Source of the DNA: Cellulophaga baltica
Lineage (GTDB): Bacteria > Bacteroidota > Bacteroidia > Flavobacteriales > Flavobacteriaceae
Direction: 5' to 3'
Length of the DNA: 64,000 bases
Assembly (NCBI RefSeq): GCF_018861125.1
Contig: NZ_JAHKQN010000019.1
Span: 62,001-126,000, forward strand
Shown piece by piece: positions 28,701 to 36,985 of the stretch. Made by a program: the position numbers and the translations under genes. Position 1 is the stretch's first letter, and each line of letters starts with the position of its first letter. The notes beneath the pieces are model-generated. The model was not told the DNA's origin. It saw only the letters and a program-made list of their open reading frames with translations, and ran no database searches.

Positions 28701-28835
28701 AATGAATCTATAGGTACTATTATATTCCCGAACAGAAAAAAAAGTCATGAAACTGATCAGTTTCAACCTTATGATGGTGAAGGGTTTGACTATTTAAAAT
28801 TTGAGATGAATGGTTATATTGGAAATCCTAAATAA
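25749..28835 (+). CDS. large GT-C-like membrane protein (PTPS-related type) with periplasmic NTF2-like and FxLYD-like regions
   Basis: A 1028-residue inner-membrane protein. Residues 1 to about 420 hold roughly a dozen helices with an acidic first outside loop (EYTYDALIHLFFADHYANSW, D32), followed by WYTGFTVQAYPPLVH. This layout matches GT-C glycosyltransferases of the 6-pyruvoyl-tetrahydropterin-synthase-related membrane family. A soluble region and two more helices follow near residues 550-630. After that come an NTF2-like part (SNVVKAYYDAIDFKEFERAF) and a part like FxLYD domains (GELQNIDNVPADVVIKATLY). It is probably a lipid-linked sugar transferase or polymer-handling protein. It starts a three-gene unit, 1 bp before the lipoprotein gene. 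The exact reaction is unknown. Confidence 0.7.
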   Translation: MKKTNTLLILALIIGIAFHGSGIFFTLEYTYDALIHLFFADHYANSWFEPWDFRWYTGFTVQAYPPLVHQTIGILSHIGGLKFGMFTVGLTAIVLFITGAYRFGLLMTGNRRVAGYTAVLAVFSSTFVETLHIFGQLPSVAALSILMHCLPEIYLWIKTGKYKYLLTSLSLLAVTVTSHHVTPIFGMVFFIFPLLGMAVMDLAREQVNTMKEVTFMVFFASFKKAFWRIVSFGFGSLLLIVFCILPYWLNSKRNPITQVPIPHGSRDNFLEVTSSGLVFLVIPWGILTFLIPYIFYRFFSKRYIFFGLSMALLTILGTGGTTPIPLIMLGETAFNILTLDRFTLWATIMALPIFGEFAYRMVEGDIKVAMQKRFGSVYHRIIGGLLAGGILFMVIFTMSLGYFRPSQPAKIKMLPIVNFLNQDMHDHWRYLPLGFGDQMAWLSAQTKAMTVDGNYHSARRLPELTTRAIERIENSKFRGVEGIGSLQQFLTVPEKYNLKYIFSNDKFYDPILYFCGWQRLQQLENGIMVWEKLNVPPIPAIIPKQDVPRFLKIMWGVIPLLTVVIAFVINIQMIWFRMLKSKKIAPPSYLNHAIAYSGFPQRVITVMHIWAVIILGCIAFGYYQFYMKNTTQIAPSNVVKAYYDAIDFKEFERAFSYIDPDSDATLAQYMLEVSVTDGILSSYAKLDSIGIELSNVTKNSAKAKTATRWITPLEKVSKMYYHELVKKKGKWFIKPSSFDKDIPPDQLFVANTTSFFNHGRRKISTQQTHHEDVLKQPLLEVLSAKLVKYDSQYAIIGELQNIDNVPADVVIKATLYNDNNKELANFNAKYHMKHKLMPKEITSFRVNFEGIAWSQTKDTIPPTFNPDEFTPIELEEQPTKFNLQCAGNVANSDLYKEVALQDMQFTKHGIEGVLFNSGIQEITIPQLLVSYYSNDKQLLWVDHQFLAEGVRVQRKQVFTYEPKNMESIKVINSSLNNCYINGLPNESIGTIIFPNRKKSHETDQFQPYDGEGFDYLKFEMNGYIGNPK

Positions 28836-28836
28836 T

Positions 28837-30087
28837 ATGAAAAATATACTTGTATTACTTTTCGTATTTGGTATTCTGAGTTGCAGTTCAGAAAAAGAAA
28901 CTGAAGTAAAACCGGATAAAGTTTCTAATGATTTTAAGTTTAATGACTTAAAGAAAGAGTTTTTAGCTGATGAAACTATAGTTTTTATTTCTGAAAGCAA
29001 AATAAACTCTATAGACCTATTACCTAAGTTAGTTGTAACAAATTCTTTTGGAACAATTATCGTTGGTGGAGAAATAGCAAATGCTGGAGTACAATATAGT
29101 TTGCCAAAAATAATAACAAGAAAAATAGGTTTGGTCGATTGGAAATTAGTAGATGAGTCAATTGTTTTACAATCAGGCACGTTTGAAATATTACCAAATA
29201 TTTCAAAAAAGAATGGATTAGAATCTTATTTTGGTCCTCGAAGTATTAGTGCAGGAGATATTGATTTTTCAATGCTTGTTGTAATTCCGAGTGATGTATA
29301 TGATAATCCAGTTCTTGATGGTACCACGGTTGAGTTAAGATATCAGTTTGAAAATGATGTGACTGATGTTCCTTTAGAAACAGACGACCTTATTGCTTGG
29401 TACAATGTTGGTGCGCCACATAAATCGGGTAGAATTTTAGTAACCGCTTTATGTAATGGTGTAAAATCAAAAGAGTTGACCTCTATTGTTTTTCCAGCAA
29501 ATGCAACCACATTTAAAATTGATTATACCCGAGATCATGCTTACGCAGATGGTAATCAGATTATTAGGTTTAATACATCAATTATAAAAGATGAATTTGG
29601 AAATGTTATTAGTGATGGAACGCTAGTATCATTTACCGCCGTAAATACCAAAGGAATACAATTACAAGCAGTAGGTTTATCAATTGGTGGTGTTGCTATT
29701 GCTAAAATGCTACATCCTGATAAAAAAGATACTTGGAAAGTAAAAGCATATGTTACGGGTGCGGCCAAAAGCAACGCTATAAACGTAAGTTTTAAAACTG
29801 CATTTGATGATTATCCAGTAAATATTTCAAAAGACAATAGAAGAATTATTGTAGGGCCTATAACTAGTTTTATGAATCAATTAGCACCAGATGGTTTGTT
29901 GGTTCGTTTGGCTATTAACGATAGTGATAAGCAACGTATTGAGACAAAAGTTAGTACCTTACAAAATGGTAAAGTAATGTATTATTTAGATCCTGATTTT
30001 TATCCTGATGGAAATTATGAAATTGAAATAAAATCAGCAGGAATTGTAAAAACTTATAATTTAAATTTAGATGGCAGCACGGATTAA
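28837..30087 (+). CDS. lipoprotein with Ig-like (invasin-type) domains
   Basis: A 416-residue exported lipoprotein. The ATG at 28837 was chosen over an in-frame ATG at 28810 because it starts the lipoprotein signal (MKNILVLLFVFGILSCSSEK) and leaves 1 bp after the previous stop. The body is beta-rich. The part around residues 220-310, with DHAYADGNQIIRFNTSI, DEFGNVISDGTLVSFTA and AYVTGAAKSNAINVSF, resembles bacterial Ig-like group 1 (invasin/intimin) domains. It overlaps the next gene by 17 bp. No enzymatic motif is seen; a structural or scaffold role in polysaccharide export or anchoring is possible but inferred. Confidence 0.7.
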   Translation: MKNILVLLFVFGILSCSSEKETEVKPDKVSNDFKFNDLKKEFLADETIVFISESKINSIDLLPKLVVTNSFGTIIVGGEIANAGVQYSLPKIITRKIGLVDWKLVDESIVLQSGTFEILPNISKKNGLESYFGPRSISAGDIDFSMLVVIPSDVYDNPVLDGTTVELRYQFENDVTDVPLETDDLIAWYNVGAPHKSGRILVTALCNGVKSKELTSIVFPANATTFKIDYTRDHAYADGNQIIRFNTSIIKDEFGNVISDGTLVSFTAVNTKGIQLQAVGLSIGGVAIAKMLHPDKKDTWKVKAYVTGAAKSNAINVSFKTAFDDYPVNISKDNRRIIVGPITSFMNQLAPDGLLVRLAINDSDKQRIETKVSTLQNGKVMYYLDPDFYPDGNYEIEIKSAGIVKTYNLNLDGSTD

Positions 30088-31615
30088 CCGAAATATATAT
30101 AGAGGTATTTTAATACTTTCTTTTTTAGCGGTAAATGGCTTAATACTTTTTGGTATCAGTAGCGTATTATCTTATTTAAATACTGGAGCAGATCGTACTT
30201 CAATGTTACACCTTGAGGTGGAACGTGAAGATGTGTATTTGCCTAATGTTACTTGGGAAGATTTACAAAACCCAGGTAGACCTTTAGAAAAGCAAACTCA
30301 AGGTGAGATTGAACGTGATTATTTAAGTTCTTGGTATGTAAAAAATATAGCATATAAGACCAATGATTATTATGGAGTAAAAGATTATTATACAGATAGT
30401 GCAAGGGTGAAGGTGTATAAAACCATTGATTACAATTTAGCGCATAATATAAACCTAAACACCACTACACTTAGCCATAACTTATCATTAGATTTTTATA
30501 GTGCTGATGGTAAATTGGCTGTAGTTGAAGACAAAAATGTAGTTTCTTTTAAAGAAGTTTTTGAAGCAGATAAAATGGTTTTACAAGAGCGAGATACATC
30601 AAGCTATAAAGCTATTTTGTTATTAGAAGATGGTTTTTGGCGAATTCGACATTTAAAAAAGATTATTAACGACACTGTTGCCGCACAAGAAAAAGTTGCT
30701 ATAGATTATTCTAATATTAAAAATGCTAAAGGATTGAATTATTATCCAAAAGATAGCCCGTGGAACATGTTTGGCAAGAAATTTAATCCATTCACTATTC
30801 ATTTAGATTTTGAGTTAATAAAAAAAATGGGAATGAATACGATACGAATATTTGTGCCTTATGAAGCTTTTGGGAAAGCATCCATTGATTATGAAAAATT
30901 AGACCAGCTAAAAAGAATCTTAGATATTGCTAATAAAAACGGTTTAAAGGTAGTTGTTACGCTGTTTGATTTTTATGGAAATTACGATGTATCTGATTGG
31001 ACAATTACAAACAAACATGCTACAATTATTGTTAACGCACTAAAAAATAATAAAGCTTTGTTAGCTTGGGATATTAAAAATGAGCCAGATTTAGATTTTA
31101 AATCTCGTAGTAGTACTACTGTAGTAAATTGGTTAAAGCAAATGATAGTAACTATTAAAAATGAAGATGTGAACCATCCAGTGACTATTGGTTGGTCATC
31201 GCCAGAGGCGGCAACTTTGTTAGTAAATGAATTAGATTTTGTTTCATTTCACTATTATAAAAAGATTTCTGATTTTGAGAAAGATTACAATAAACTTACA
31301 GTAAAATCTCAAGGAAAACCTATTATGTTGCAAGAATACGGACTATCATCATATAGTGGGTTATGGAATTTTTATAAAGGTTCAGAAGTTGATCAAGCGG
31401 ATTATTATAAAGAAATACAGCCTATTTTATTAAAAAATAACATTCCATTTTTAGCTTGGACATTGTATGATTTTAAAGAAGTACCAAGTGAAGTTGCAGG
31501 TAGTTTACCTTGGCGAAAAAACAAACAACACAACTTTGGTTTTTTTGATATTAATGGAAAAGAGAAATCGTCTTATAATTACTTCAGTTTACAGAAAAAT
31601 AAAAAGGGAGAGTAA
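30071..31615 (+). CDS. membrane-anchored TIM-barrel glycoside hydrolase (cellulase/GH5-like)
   Basis: A 514-residue protein with one N-terminal helix (GILILSFLAVNGLILFGI) that would anchor it with the catalytic part outside the cytoplasm. Residues about 40-215 are a non-catalytic region; the barrel begins near FNPFTIHLDFELIKKMGMNT. Two glutamates fit a retaining clan GH-A glycosidase: E338 in WDIKNEPDLD as acid/base and E422 in MLQEYGLSS as nucleophile. The gene overlaps the lipoprotein gene by 17 bp, so they are co-translated. Polysaccharide biosynthesis clusters often encode such a hydrolase to trim or release the product, and that is the role inferred here. The exact GH family is uncertain. 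Confidence 0.8.
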   Translation: MAARINRNIYRGILILSFLAVNGLILFGISSVLSYLNTGADRTSMLHLEVEREDVYLPNVTWEDLQNPGRPLEKQTQGEIERDYLSSWYVKNIAYKTNDYYGVKDYYTDSARVKVYKTIDYNLAHNINLNTTTLSHNLSLDFYSADGKLAVVEDKNVVSFKEVFEADKMVLQERDTSSYKAILLLEDGFWRIRHLKKIINDTVAAQEKVAIDYSNIKNAKGLNYYPKDSPWNMFGKKFNPFTIHLDFELIKKMGMNTIRIFVPYEAFGKASIDYEKLDQLKRILDIANKNGLKVVVTLFDFYGNYDVSDWTITNKHATIIVNALKNNKALLAWDIKNEPDLDFKSRSSTTVVNWLKQMIVTIKNEDVNHPVTIGWSSPEAATLLVNELDFVSFHYYKKISDFEKDYNKLTVKSQGKPIMLQEYGLSSYSGLWNFYKGSEVDQADYYKEIQPILLKNNIPFLAWTLYDFKEVPSEVAGSLPWRKNKQHNFGFFDINGKEKSSYNYFSLQKNKKGE

Positions 31616-31639
31616 ACATTGTGTTTACATCTCCCTTTT
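31602..31639. terminator. bidirectional terminator between the glycosidase and GT4 genes
   Basis: A 17-bp stem with one bulged base (AAAAGGGAGA arm, TCTCCCTTTT arm, inner TAAACA/TGTTTA) spans the stop codon of the glycosidase gene and lies between two convergent genes. A-rich and U-rich ends serve both directions. Confidence 0.8.
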
Positions 31640-31666
31640 CGCACACTAACCAAATTTTAAAAAGTA

Positions 31667-32878
31667 TTAAGCATTCACTTTTTTGAAAGAGTGAGACTCA
31701 GACTTTTGTTCTATAATTTCATTAAATTCTTCTAAATACATTTCAGTAATTGTTGACATAGGTAAAGAACAAGCTGCTTTATAATTTGTTTGTCCTAAAC
31801 TACGTCTATACGTATCATTTGTTATAATGTTTTGTATAGCATCAGCTAATGAATTAGCATTGTCTGCATCAAAAAATTCACCTTTATAACCTTCTTCTTT
31901 TACAAGAATACTCAAATCGCCTAAATCAGGTAAAGCAACTGCATTGCCATAACTTCCTGCTTGGTGTAAAACACCTGAGCTGCCTGTAGTTGAGGTGTAT
32001 GGGAAAATTACCGCAGCACTATCTCTAAATATCTTTTCAACATCTTCTTCAGCAACATAACCTGTAAATCTAATTTGTGGAACTTTATTATAAGTGTTTT
32101 TTACTCCTTCTAAATACCCTGGTGTATTTGGACTGTCAGTACCAGCAATAACAATTTCTATATCTTCTTTAGTTCTTTGTCTAATAATTTCAACCGCTTC
32201 AATTAAAATCTCAACTTTTTTGTATGTTCCAAATTTTCCAAAAGCCATTACTTGTTTAGGACCTTCAGGTAAATCGTAAGTTGGTTCTGGCGGTGTTTCA
32301 AAAGCACCATGCGGAATTAAAGCTATACGATCTGTTTTGTATTTTTTCTCTAGAATAGTTACATATTTACTAATGGTAACCGCAACAATATCTGAAGCTA
32401 AAACAAATCTTGTTAGAGTAGTGCCAATAAAGTTATAAATGGCTTGTAAAACTTTGTTTTTAGTAAATCCAGCACTTTCTAAATCTACTTGTTCTAAAAT
32501 ATTGTGTAATAATGAAATGGTTGGGATACCTCTCATTTTACAAATTGCAGGTAGTAATAAACCTAAAGCTGCAGGAATTTTTTTATCTCCGAATTTTAAA
32601 AACTGTAAATTAAATAATACAGCATCAGGTTTAGTCTGGCTTATAGCTTTATTAACACTCAAAATATTTTTGTAGCTATTAAAACTCCAGCATTCTTTTA
32701 CTGTAATCTTACAACCATCTTCTTCAAAGGCTAAATCTTTTTCACCTTCAGTTTTATCACAAATTAATATAAGTTCAGTAACCTGTTCTTGTAATCTAAA
32801 ATGCTTTACCAAATGATAACCATACTCTGTTAAAGTTACTTTACTTGGCGGGTATGCTGTTACGATTGCTAATTTCAT
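31667..32878 (-). CDS. GT4-family glycosyltransferase
   Basis: A 403-residue GT-B fold glycosyltransferase. The N-terminal domain starts MKLAIVTAYPPSKVTLTEYGYHL and the C-terminal Rossmann domain has the group 1 pattern (QVMAFGKFGTYKKVEILIEAVEII), RFTGYVAEEDVEKIFRDSAAVIFPY, and the nucleotide-sugar binding segment SSGVLHQAGSYGNAVALPDLG. The usual EX7E motif is altered: the first Glu position reads S/G in TTGSSGVLHQAG, so the donor site is not standard. It lies 53 bp after the flippase gene in the same direction. It probably adds a sugar to the repeat unit of the cluster's polysaccharide. Confidence 0.85.
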   Translation of the reverse strand: MKLAIVTAYPPSKVTLTEYGYHLVKHFRLQEQVTELILICDKTEGEKDLAFEEDGCKITVKECWSFNSYKNILSVNKAISQTKPDAVLFNLQFLKFGDKKIPAALGLLLPAICKMRGIPTISLLHNILEQVDLESAGFTKNKVLQAIYNFIGTTLTRFVLASDIVAVTISKYVTILEKKYKTDRIALIPHGAFETPPEPTYDLPEGPKQVMAFGKFGTYKKVEILIEAVEIIRQRTKEDIEIVIAGTDSPNTPGYLEGVKNTYNKVPQIRFTGYVAEEDVEKIFRDSAAVIFPYTSTTGSSGVLHQAGSYGNAVALPDLGDLSILVKEEGYKGEFFDADNANSLADAIQNIITNDTYRRSLGQTNYKAACSLPMSTITEMYLEEFNEIIEQKSESHSFKKVNA

Positions 32879-32931
32879 AATTGTAATATTTAATTTGGGT
32901 AATGACTAAAGTATTATCTTGTACTTTGCAA

Positions 32932-34167
32932 TTATTTAGTTTTTTTGGTTAAAAAATAGGTGATTTGAACAGCTAATAAAATAGCCATCGCTACTATTTG
33001 TACTTGTACCACTGTTGCTAAATTGTTGTGGAAGAGTACTACTAATATTATTTGTGACATTCCTAAAATACCCGAGAGTATTACTGGAACATATTGATCT
33101 AATGATAAAAAATAATATGCGAATATGTTTGCAATGGCAAATAATGATGTTGCTAAAGCATATTGCCATAATAAACTAGCCATTGATATGTAAGCCTTGC
33201 CAAACATTATGTTAATTATAAATTCGGGCATAATATAACAAGCAAGTATAATCACAGTAGATAATAAAGCAATGTAACCTACATATTTAAAGAGTGTTGG
33301 AGCAGTCGCTTCACCATCTTTTTGCTTTTGAACTACCGTTGGTAATAACAACATTACGAACATCCAAGCAACAAAATAAACAACACGCCCAATTAATGCT
33401 AAGGAAGCATATAAACCAGCTTCAAGTGGGTCGAAATAGTGTTTTACTAATAGGATATCGCTATTGTTTATTATAATTTGAGTAAACTCATAACATACGG
33501 TCAATATCATAAATTTATTTACTCTTTTTGTGTTTTCAGGTAATAAACGCTCTTTACTTGTAAGGTCTAAATCTTTTATATCAGAAGGTATTAAGCCAAA
33601 AAAGAATGAAATAACAATACCCAATGCTACTAAAAATGAGGTCTCAAAAGGGATAGCAATTAATAACAATAATGTGATTACCAATTTGCTCCACATTTCA
33701 GTCTGGTAGGTAACTGAAAGATTTTTAAAATTTTGATTTCCTTGGTATGCACCTCTATTTACACTCATAAAAAAGTATAGTGGTATTCCAAAACCAAACA
33801 AAACAAACATCCAATGACTTTCTGTATGAAAAATTTCTTGTAATTTTTTAGCAAATATTACAATAAGTAAGCCAGCTACAAGACCATAAATACTTGCTTG
33901 TTTATAACTCCGGTTTTTAAAAATTGACCATTGTTTTCCTGAAAATACTACTGCAAATTTAGCAGTGGTTAATTGAAATGTCATTCCAATAAAAGATAGA
34001 ACCAATAATAAGGTAATTAATAAGGCTGCTTCTGCAAATGCCTCAGGGCCAAGTATTCTGCCTAACAATAAATTATAAATATAATTACCGCCATTCACCA
34101 CTAAAACACTGCCCATGAACAGCTGTTCAGGCGATATTTTTCGTAAGAAAAGTTTAAGTGTGTTCAT
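32932..34167 (-). CDS. MOP-superfamily polysaccharide flippase (Wzx-like)
   Basis: A 411-residue integral membrane protein with about 12 helices. The start FMGSVLVVNGGNYIYNLLLGRILGPEAFAEAALL is the typical first segment of polysaccharide-exporter flippases, and the region FTQIIINNSDILLVKHYFDPLEAGLYASLALIGR is the conserved seventh-helix block of the family. It is expected to move lipid-linked glycan units across the inner membrane. With the GT4 gene it forms a two-gene minus-strand unit inside the glycan cluster. No Wzy-type polymerase was recognised, unless the 1028-residue membrane protein does that job. Confidence 0.85.
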   Translation of the reverse strand: MNTLKLFLRKISPEQLFMGSVLVVNGGNYIYNLLLGRILGPEAFAEAALLITLLLVLSFIGMTFQLTTAKFAVVFSGKQWSIFKNRSYKQASIYGLVAGLLIVIFAKKLQEIFHTESHWMFVLFGFGIPLYFFMSVNRGAYQGNQNFKNLSVTYQTEMWSKLVITLLLLIAIPFETSFLVALGIVISFFFGLIPSDIKDLDLTSKERLLPENTKRVNKFMILTVCYEFTQIIINNSDILLVKHYFDPLEAGLYASLALIGRVVYFVAWMFVMLLLPTVVQKQKDGEATAPTLFKYVGYIALLSTVIILACYIMPEFIINIMFGKAYISMASLLWQYALATSLFAIANIFAYYFLSLDQYVPVILSGILGMSQIILVVLFHNNLATVVQVQIVAMAILLAVQITYFLTKKTK

Positions 34168-34466
34168 TTTGATTTTATATTTATGCGTTTGGTTTTCAGT
34201 ATATATAACGCTTAAAAATTACTTTATTGTAAGTAAATTCTTATATTTTTTATTTATTAGTTAATTTTTATGTGTTACATTTAATAAGTTAAGATTTAAA
34301 TTATTTGGAATTAGTAAGCTGGCTTTAATATTTGCTAAGGGAATCTCTTTGAATTAAAGCATTTAGATTTCTCAAGATCTAATATTTATTGAATAAAACA
34401 ATAATTAAACCTAATAATTTGAAAAAAACATCGTTACTTTATAAGTAGTAAAAAACTTACAACTTA
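34168..34466. other. divergent intergenic region, flippase and TPR/barrel genes
   Basis: 299 bp of AT-rich DNA between two divergent genes. It must hold both promoters, but I found no clean TAnnTTTG element on either strand; two near matches (AATATTTG near 34331 and ATAATTTG near 34413) miss by one position. No ORF or RNA gene seen. Confidence 0.5.
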
Positions 34467-36527
34467 ATGAGAAACTCCATTACATTACTTTTTATACTTA
34501 TTTTTAGTCTTTTACATGCGCAAGAGAATAGCATGCAAAAAGGTTTTAGCATGTTGGAGGTAGGTGATTTTCAAGAAGCAGAAGTGTTTTTTGATTCATA
34601 TTTAAAAACTGACCCTGATAATAAAACAGCAAAACTGTGTTACGGTAGAGCAGTAGGTTTAAGTGGTGAGCCAGAAAAAGCTAATAAAATTTTTGCAAGT
34701 CTACTAAAAAAGTATCCTCAAGATTTTGAGGTTCAAATAAATTATAATGAATCTTTTCTTTGGGCAAAAAAATATTTAGTAGCCAAACCTTTATATGAAA
34801 AGCTAGCAAAAGAAAACCCCGATAAATTTGGTGCTGTTTTAGGTTATGCAAATACTTTATCAAACTTAAAGGAATATCCTAAAGCTCTAGAAGTCGTAGA
34901 ACAAGCAATTGCTCTACAGCCAGAAAATGAAAGTGCTAAAGTTTCTAAAAAGTATATGAATCTTGGTTTTGCAAACTATTATGTAAATAAGCAAGAATAT
35001 AAAAAGGGTCTAAAGTTATTAAATGAAATTTTTGTTGATTTTAAGGAAGATAAAGATGCGCTTTTAAATATCGCAAATGTTCACTTAATCATGAAAAATT
35101 CTGATAAAGCTATTGAAACATATAAACGATATGCTACTAGTCCTAAAGATTCTATTACAGCTTTAAACGGAATTGTTTTAGCTCATCATATTGGAGAAGA
35201 TGATAAAACTGCTTTGAAAATTTCAGAATTTACAGTAGAAAAAGTTTATAAACTTGCTGATGATGAATTATTAGAGAAAACCTATAATAGATATGTTCAA
35301 GCTTTAATATGGAATAACAAATACAAAATAGCGAGAGAAGAAATTGCTTTATTGAAAGAAAAATACCCTGACAGAAATTGGGTTTCTGCGTTAAGTGCAA
35401 CTTACGGTATGTATACAGCAGATTTTAAATTGAGTTTATCTAATTATGATGATATTTTAAAAAGAGATAGTGCTTCTTTTGATGGCAATTTGGGTAAAGC
35501 CAATGCATTGTTTGCTTCTGATAAAATAATACCTGCATACCAAGCAGCTTTTCAAACTCTCAAAGTATTTAAAGGTCAGAAAGATGCTTTAGGTTTTATA
35601 GAAAAATTAAACATTAAATACACACCTTATGTAGAAGAACATGTAGCTTATACTTTTGATAATGGTGATAATGTCGCATTTTCAAGTACAACAAATTTTA
35701 ATGTACCTATTACTACAAAATTAAATACAACCTTAAGTTATCAGTTTAGGACTACAGATAATTCTGTTACAATAAATAGTGCCAGTACGCATGTTTTAAT
35801 TGCAGGAATATGGTATAAGTTATTGCCTAAAACAACTGTTAAAGCTTCTTTGGGTATTAATAATTCTAGTTTTTCAGGTGAATCGTATGTGCAACCTGTT
35901 ATTGATGTTAAATTGGAAATGCAACCTTTCAAGCTTCAAAATTTAACTTTAGGGTATACACGTGAATTACAAAGTTTTAATGCAGAGTTAATTGAACGCG
36001 AAATTGTAATGAATCATTTTGGATTAAATTATAATTTGGGCACCAATTTTAAATTGGGATGGTATACACAATTAATGCACACGCAACAGTCTGATAATAA
36101 TGTTAGAAACATATTGTTTACATCGTTGTATTATAACTTATTTAAGAAGCCAGCTTTCAAATTCGGATTGAATTTTCAATACATCACTTTTCAGGATCAA
36201 GTGCCAACAATTTACTTTAGTCCTGAAAAGTATATGGCTTTTGAGTTATTTGGAGATTTACGAGGTAATTTCTCAGAAAAGACCACCTATATGTTAAGTG
36301 CAGCTTCTGGTTTACAGAAAGTTGAAGACGATGATTTTTCTGTAATTTTTAGAGCAGAAGCAGGGGTGAAGCATCAATTTAATAAAAGATGGAGTGCCGA
36401 TTTTTATGCGAAATACAGCAATATAGCCTCAGCAACTGCAGCAGGTTTTGAGTTTACTGAAATTGGTTTTAAAGTGAAATGGCTCTTTTTAAAAGAACCG
36501 TTATTTTATAAAAATATAAAAAAATAA
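34467..36527 (+). CDS. TPR-repeat outer-membrane beta-barrel protein, probable polysaccharide exporter
   Basis: A 686-residue exported protein: signal peptide MRNSITLLFILIFSLLHAQ, then about 350 residues of tetratricopeptide repeats (LEVGDFQEAEVFFDSYLKTD, KEYPKALEVVEQAIALQPEN and others), then a C-terminal beta-barrel of roughly 300 residues with alternating amphipathic strands such as TTLSYQFRTTD and AGIWYKLLPKTTVKASLGIN. The order TPR then barrel is that of BcsC, PgaA and YaiO-type proteins, which pass polysaccharide through the outer membrane. It is divergent from the flippase gene. The export role is inferred from architecture and neighbours. Confidence 0.8.
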   Translation: MRNSITLLFILIFSLLHAQENSMQKGFSMLEVGDFQEAEVFFDSYLKTDPDNKTAKLCYGRAVGLSGEPEKANKIFASLLKKYPQDFEVQINYNESFLWAKKYLVAKPLYEKLAKENPDKFGAVLGYANTLSNLKEYPKALEVVEQAIALQPENESAKVSKKYMNLGFANYYVNKQEYKKGLKLLNEIFVDFKEDKDALLNIANVHLIMKNSDKAIETYKRYATSPKDSITALNGIVLAHHIGEDDKTALKISEFTVEKVYKLADDELLEKTYNRYVQALIWNNKYKIAREEIALLKEKYPDRNWVSALSATYGMYTADFKLSLSNYDDILKRDSASFDGNLGKANALFASDKIIPAYQAAFQTLKVFKGQKDALGFIEKLNIKYTPYVEEHVAYTFDNGDNVAFSSTTNFNVPITTKLNTTLSYQFRTTDNSVTINSASTHVLIAGIWYKLLPKTTVKASLGINNSSFSGESYVQPVIDVKLEMQPFKLQNLTLGYTRELQSFNAELIEREIVMNHFGLNYNLGTNFKLGWYTQLMHTQQSDNNVRNILFTSLYYNLFKKPAFKFGLNFQYITFQDQVPTIYFSPEKYMAFELFGDLRGNFSEKTTYMLSAASGLQKVEDDDFSVIFRAEAGVKHQFNKRWSADFYAKYSNIASATAAGFEFTEIGFKVKWLFLKEPLFYKNIKK

Positions 36528-36534
36528 TTGATAT

Positions 36535-36580
36535 AAATAAGCTTAAAAATTGCCAATATTGGTGGTTTTTAAGCTTATTT
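36535..36580. terminator. bidirectional terminator between barrel and STAS genes
   Basis: Outer arms AAATAAGCTTAAAAA (36535-36549) and TTTTTAAGCTTATTT (36566-36580) pair perfectly over 15 bp, and an inner CCAAT/ATTGG adds five more pairs. The two genes converge here and the STAS stop codon lies in the right arm. Confidence 0.7.
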
Positions 36581-36889
36581 ATTTTCTAAAACACAATTGT
36601 TTTCAATAATATAATGGGTTTTTGTTTTTTGCATAAATGCTTTAATAACTTCATTATTATGTTCTAAAAAGGTGATTTTTTTATTTTCTAAAGTAGCTTC
36701 TTTATACAACCTCTCAAGGTTTTTAGCTGCAACCTTATCCATACTGTTAAGCTTCTGAATATTAATAATAACAGTATTGTTAGCTTGTAATAAGTTTTTT
36801 ACGTGATTTCTAATTAAATTTGCATTTCTCCAATTTAATTCTCCTTTTAAGGAGTGAATTCCATTTTCTTCATTTATTTCAATCGGCAT
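36575..36889 (-). CDS. STAS-domain protein lacking the usual phospho-serine
   Basis: A 104-residue single-domain protein of the anti-sigma-factor-antagonist type. The fold pattern is clear: IHSLKGELNWRNANLIRNHVKNLL, then TVIINIQKLNSMDKVAAKNLERLYKEA, then KKITFLEHNNEVIKAFMQ. In SpoIIAA-like proteins the sequence after the second strand is D-S-S/T-G with a serine that is phosphorylated; here it is D51-K52-V-A, so the standard site is gone. It may bind a partner without Ser/Thr phosphorylation. The gene lies 96 bp after the LytTR regulator gene in the same direction and is the last gene of the signalling cluster. No partner anti-sigma kinase is in view. Confidence 0.75.
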   Translation of the reverse strand: MPIEINEENGIHSLKGELNWRNANLIRNHVKNLLQANNTVIINIQKLNSMDKVAAKNLERLYKEATLENKKITFLEHNNEVIKAFMQKTKTHYIIENNCVLENK

Positions 36890-36985
36890 GATATATTAAG
36901 TTTGGGTTAATTTATAATTAACGAGAAAAAACTTACAATATTATGTGTTTTAAAACTAATGAGATTAGATATATGTAATCAAAAT

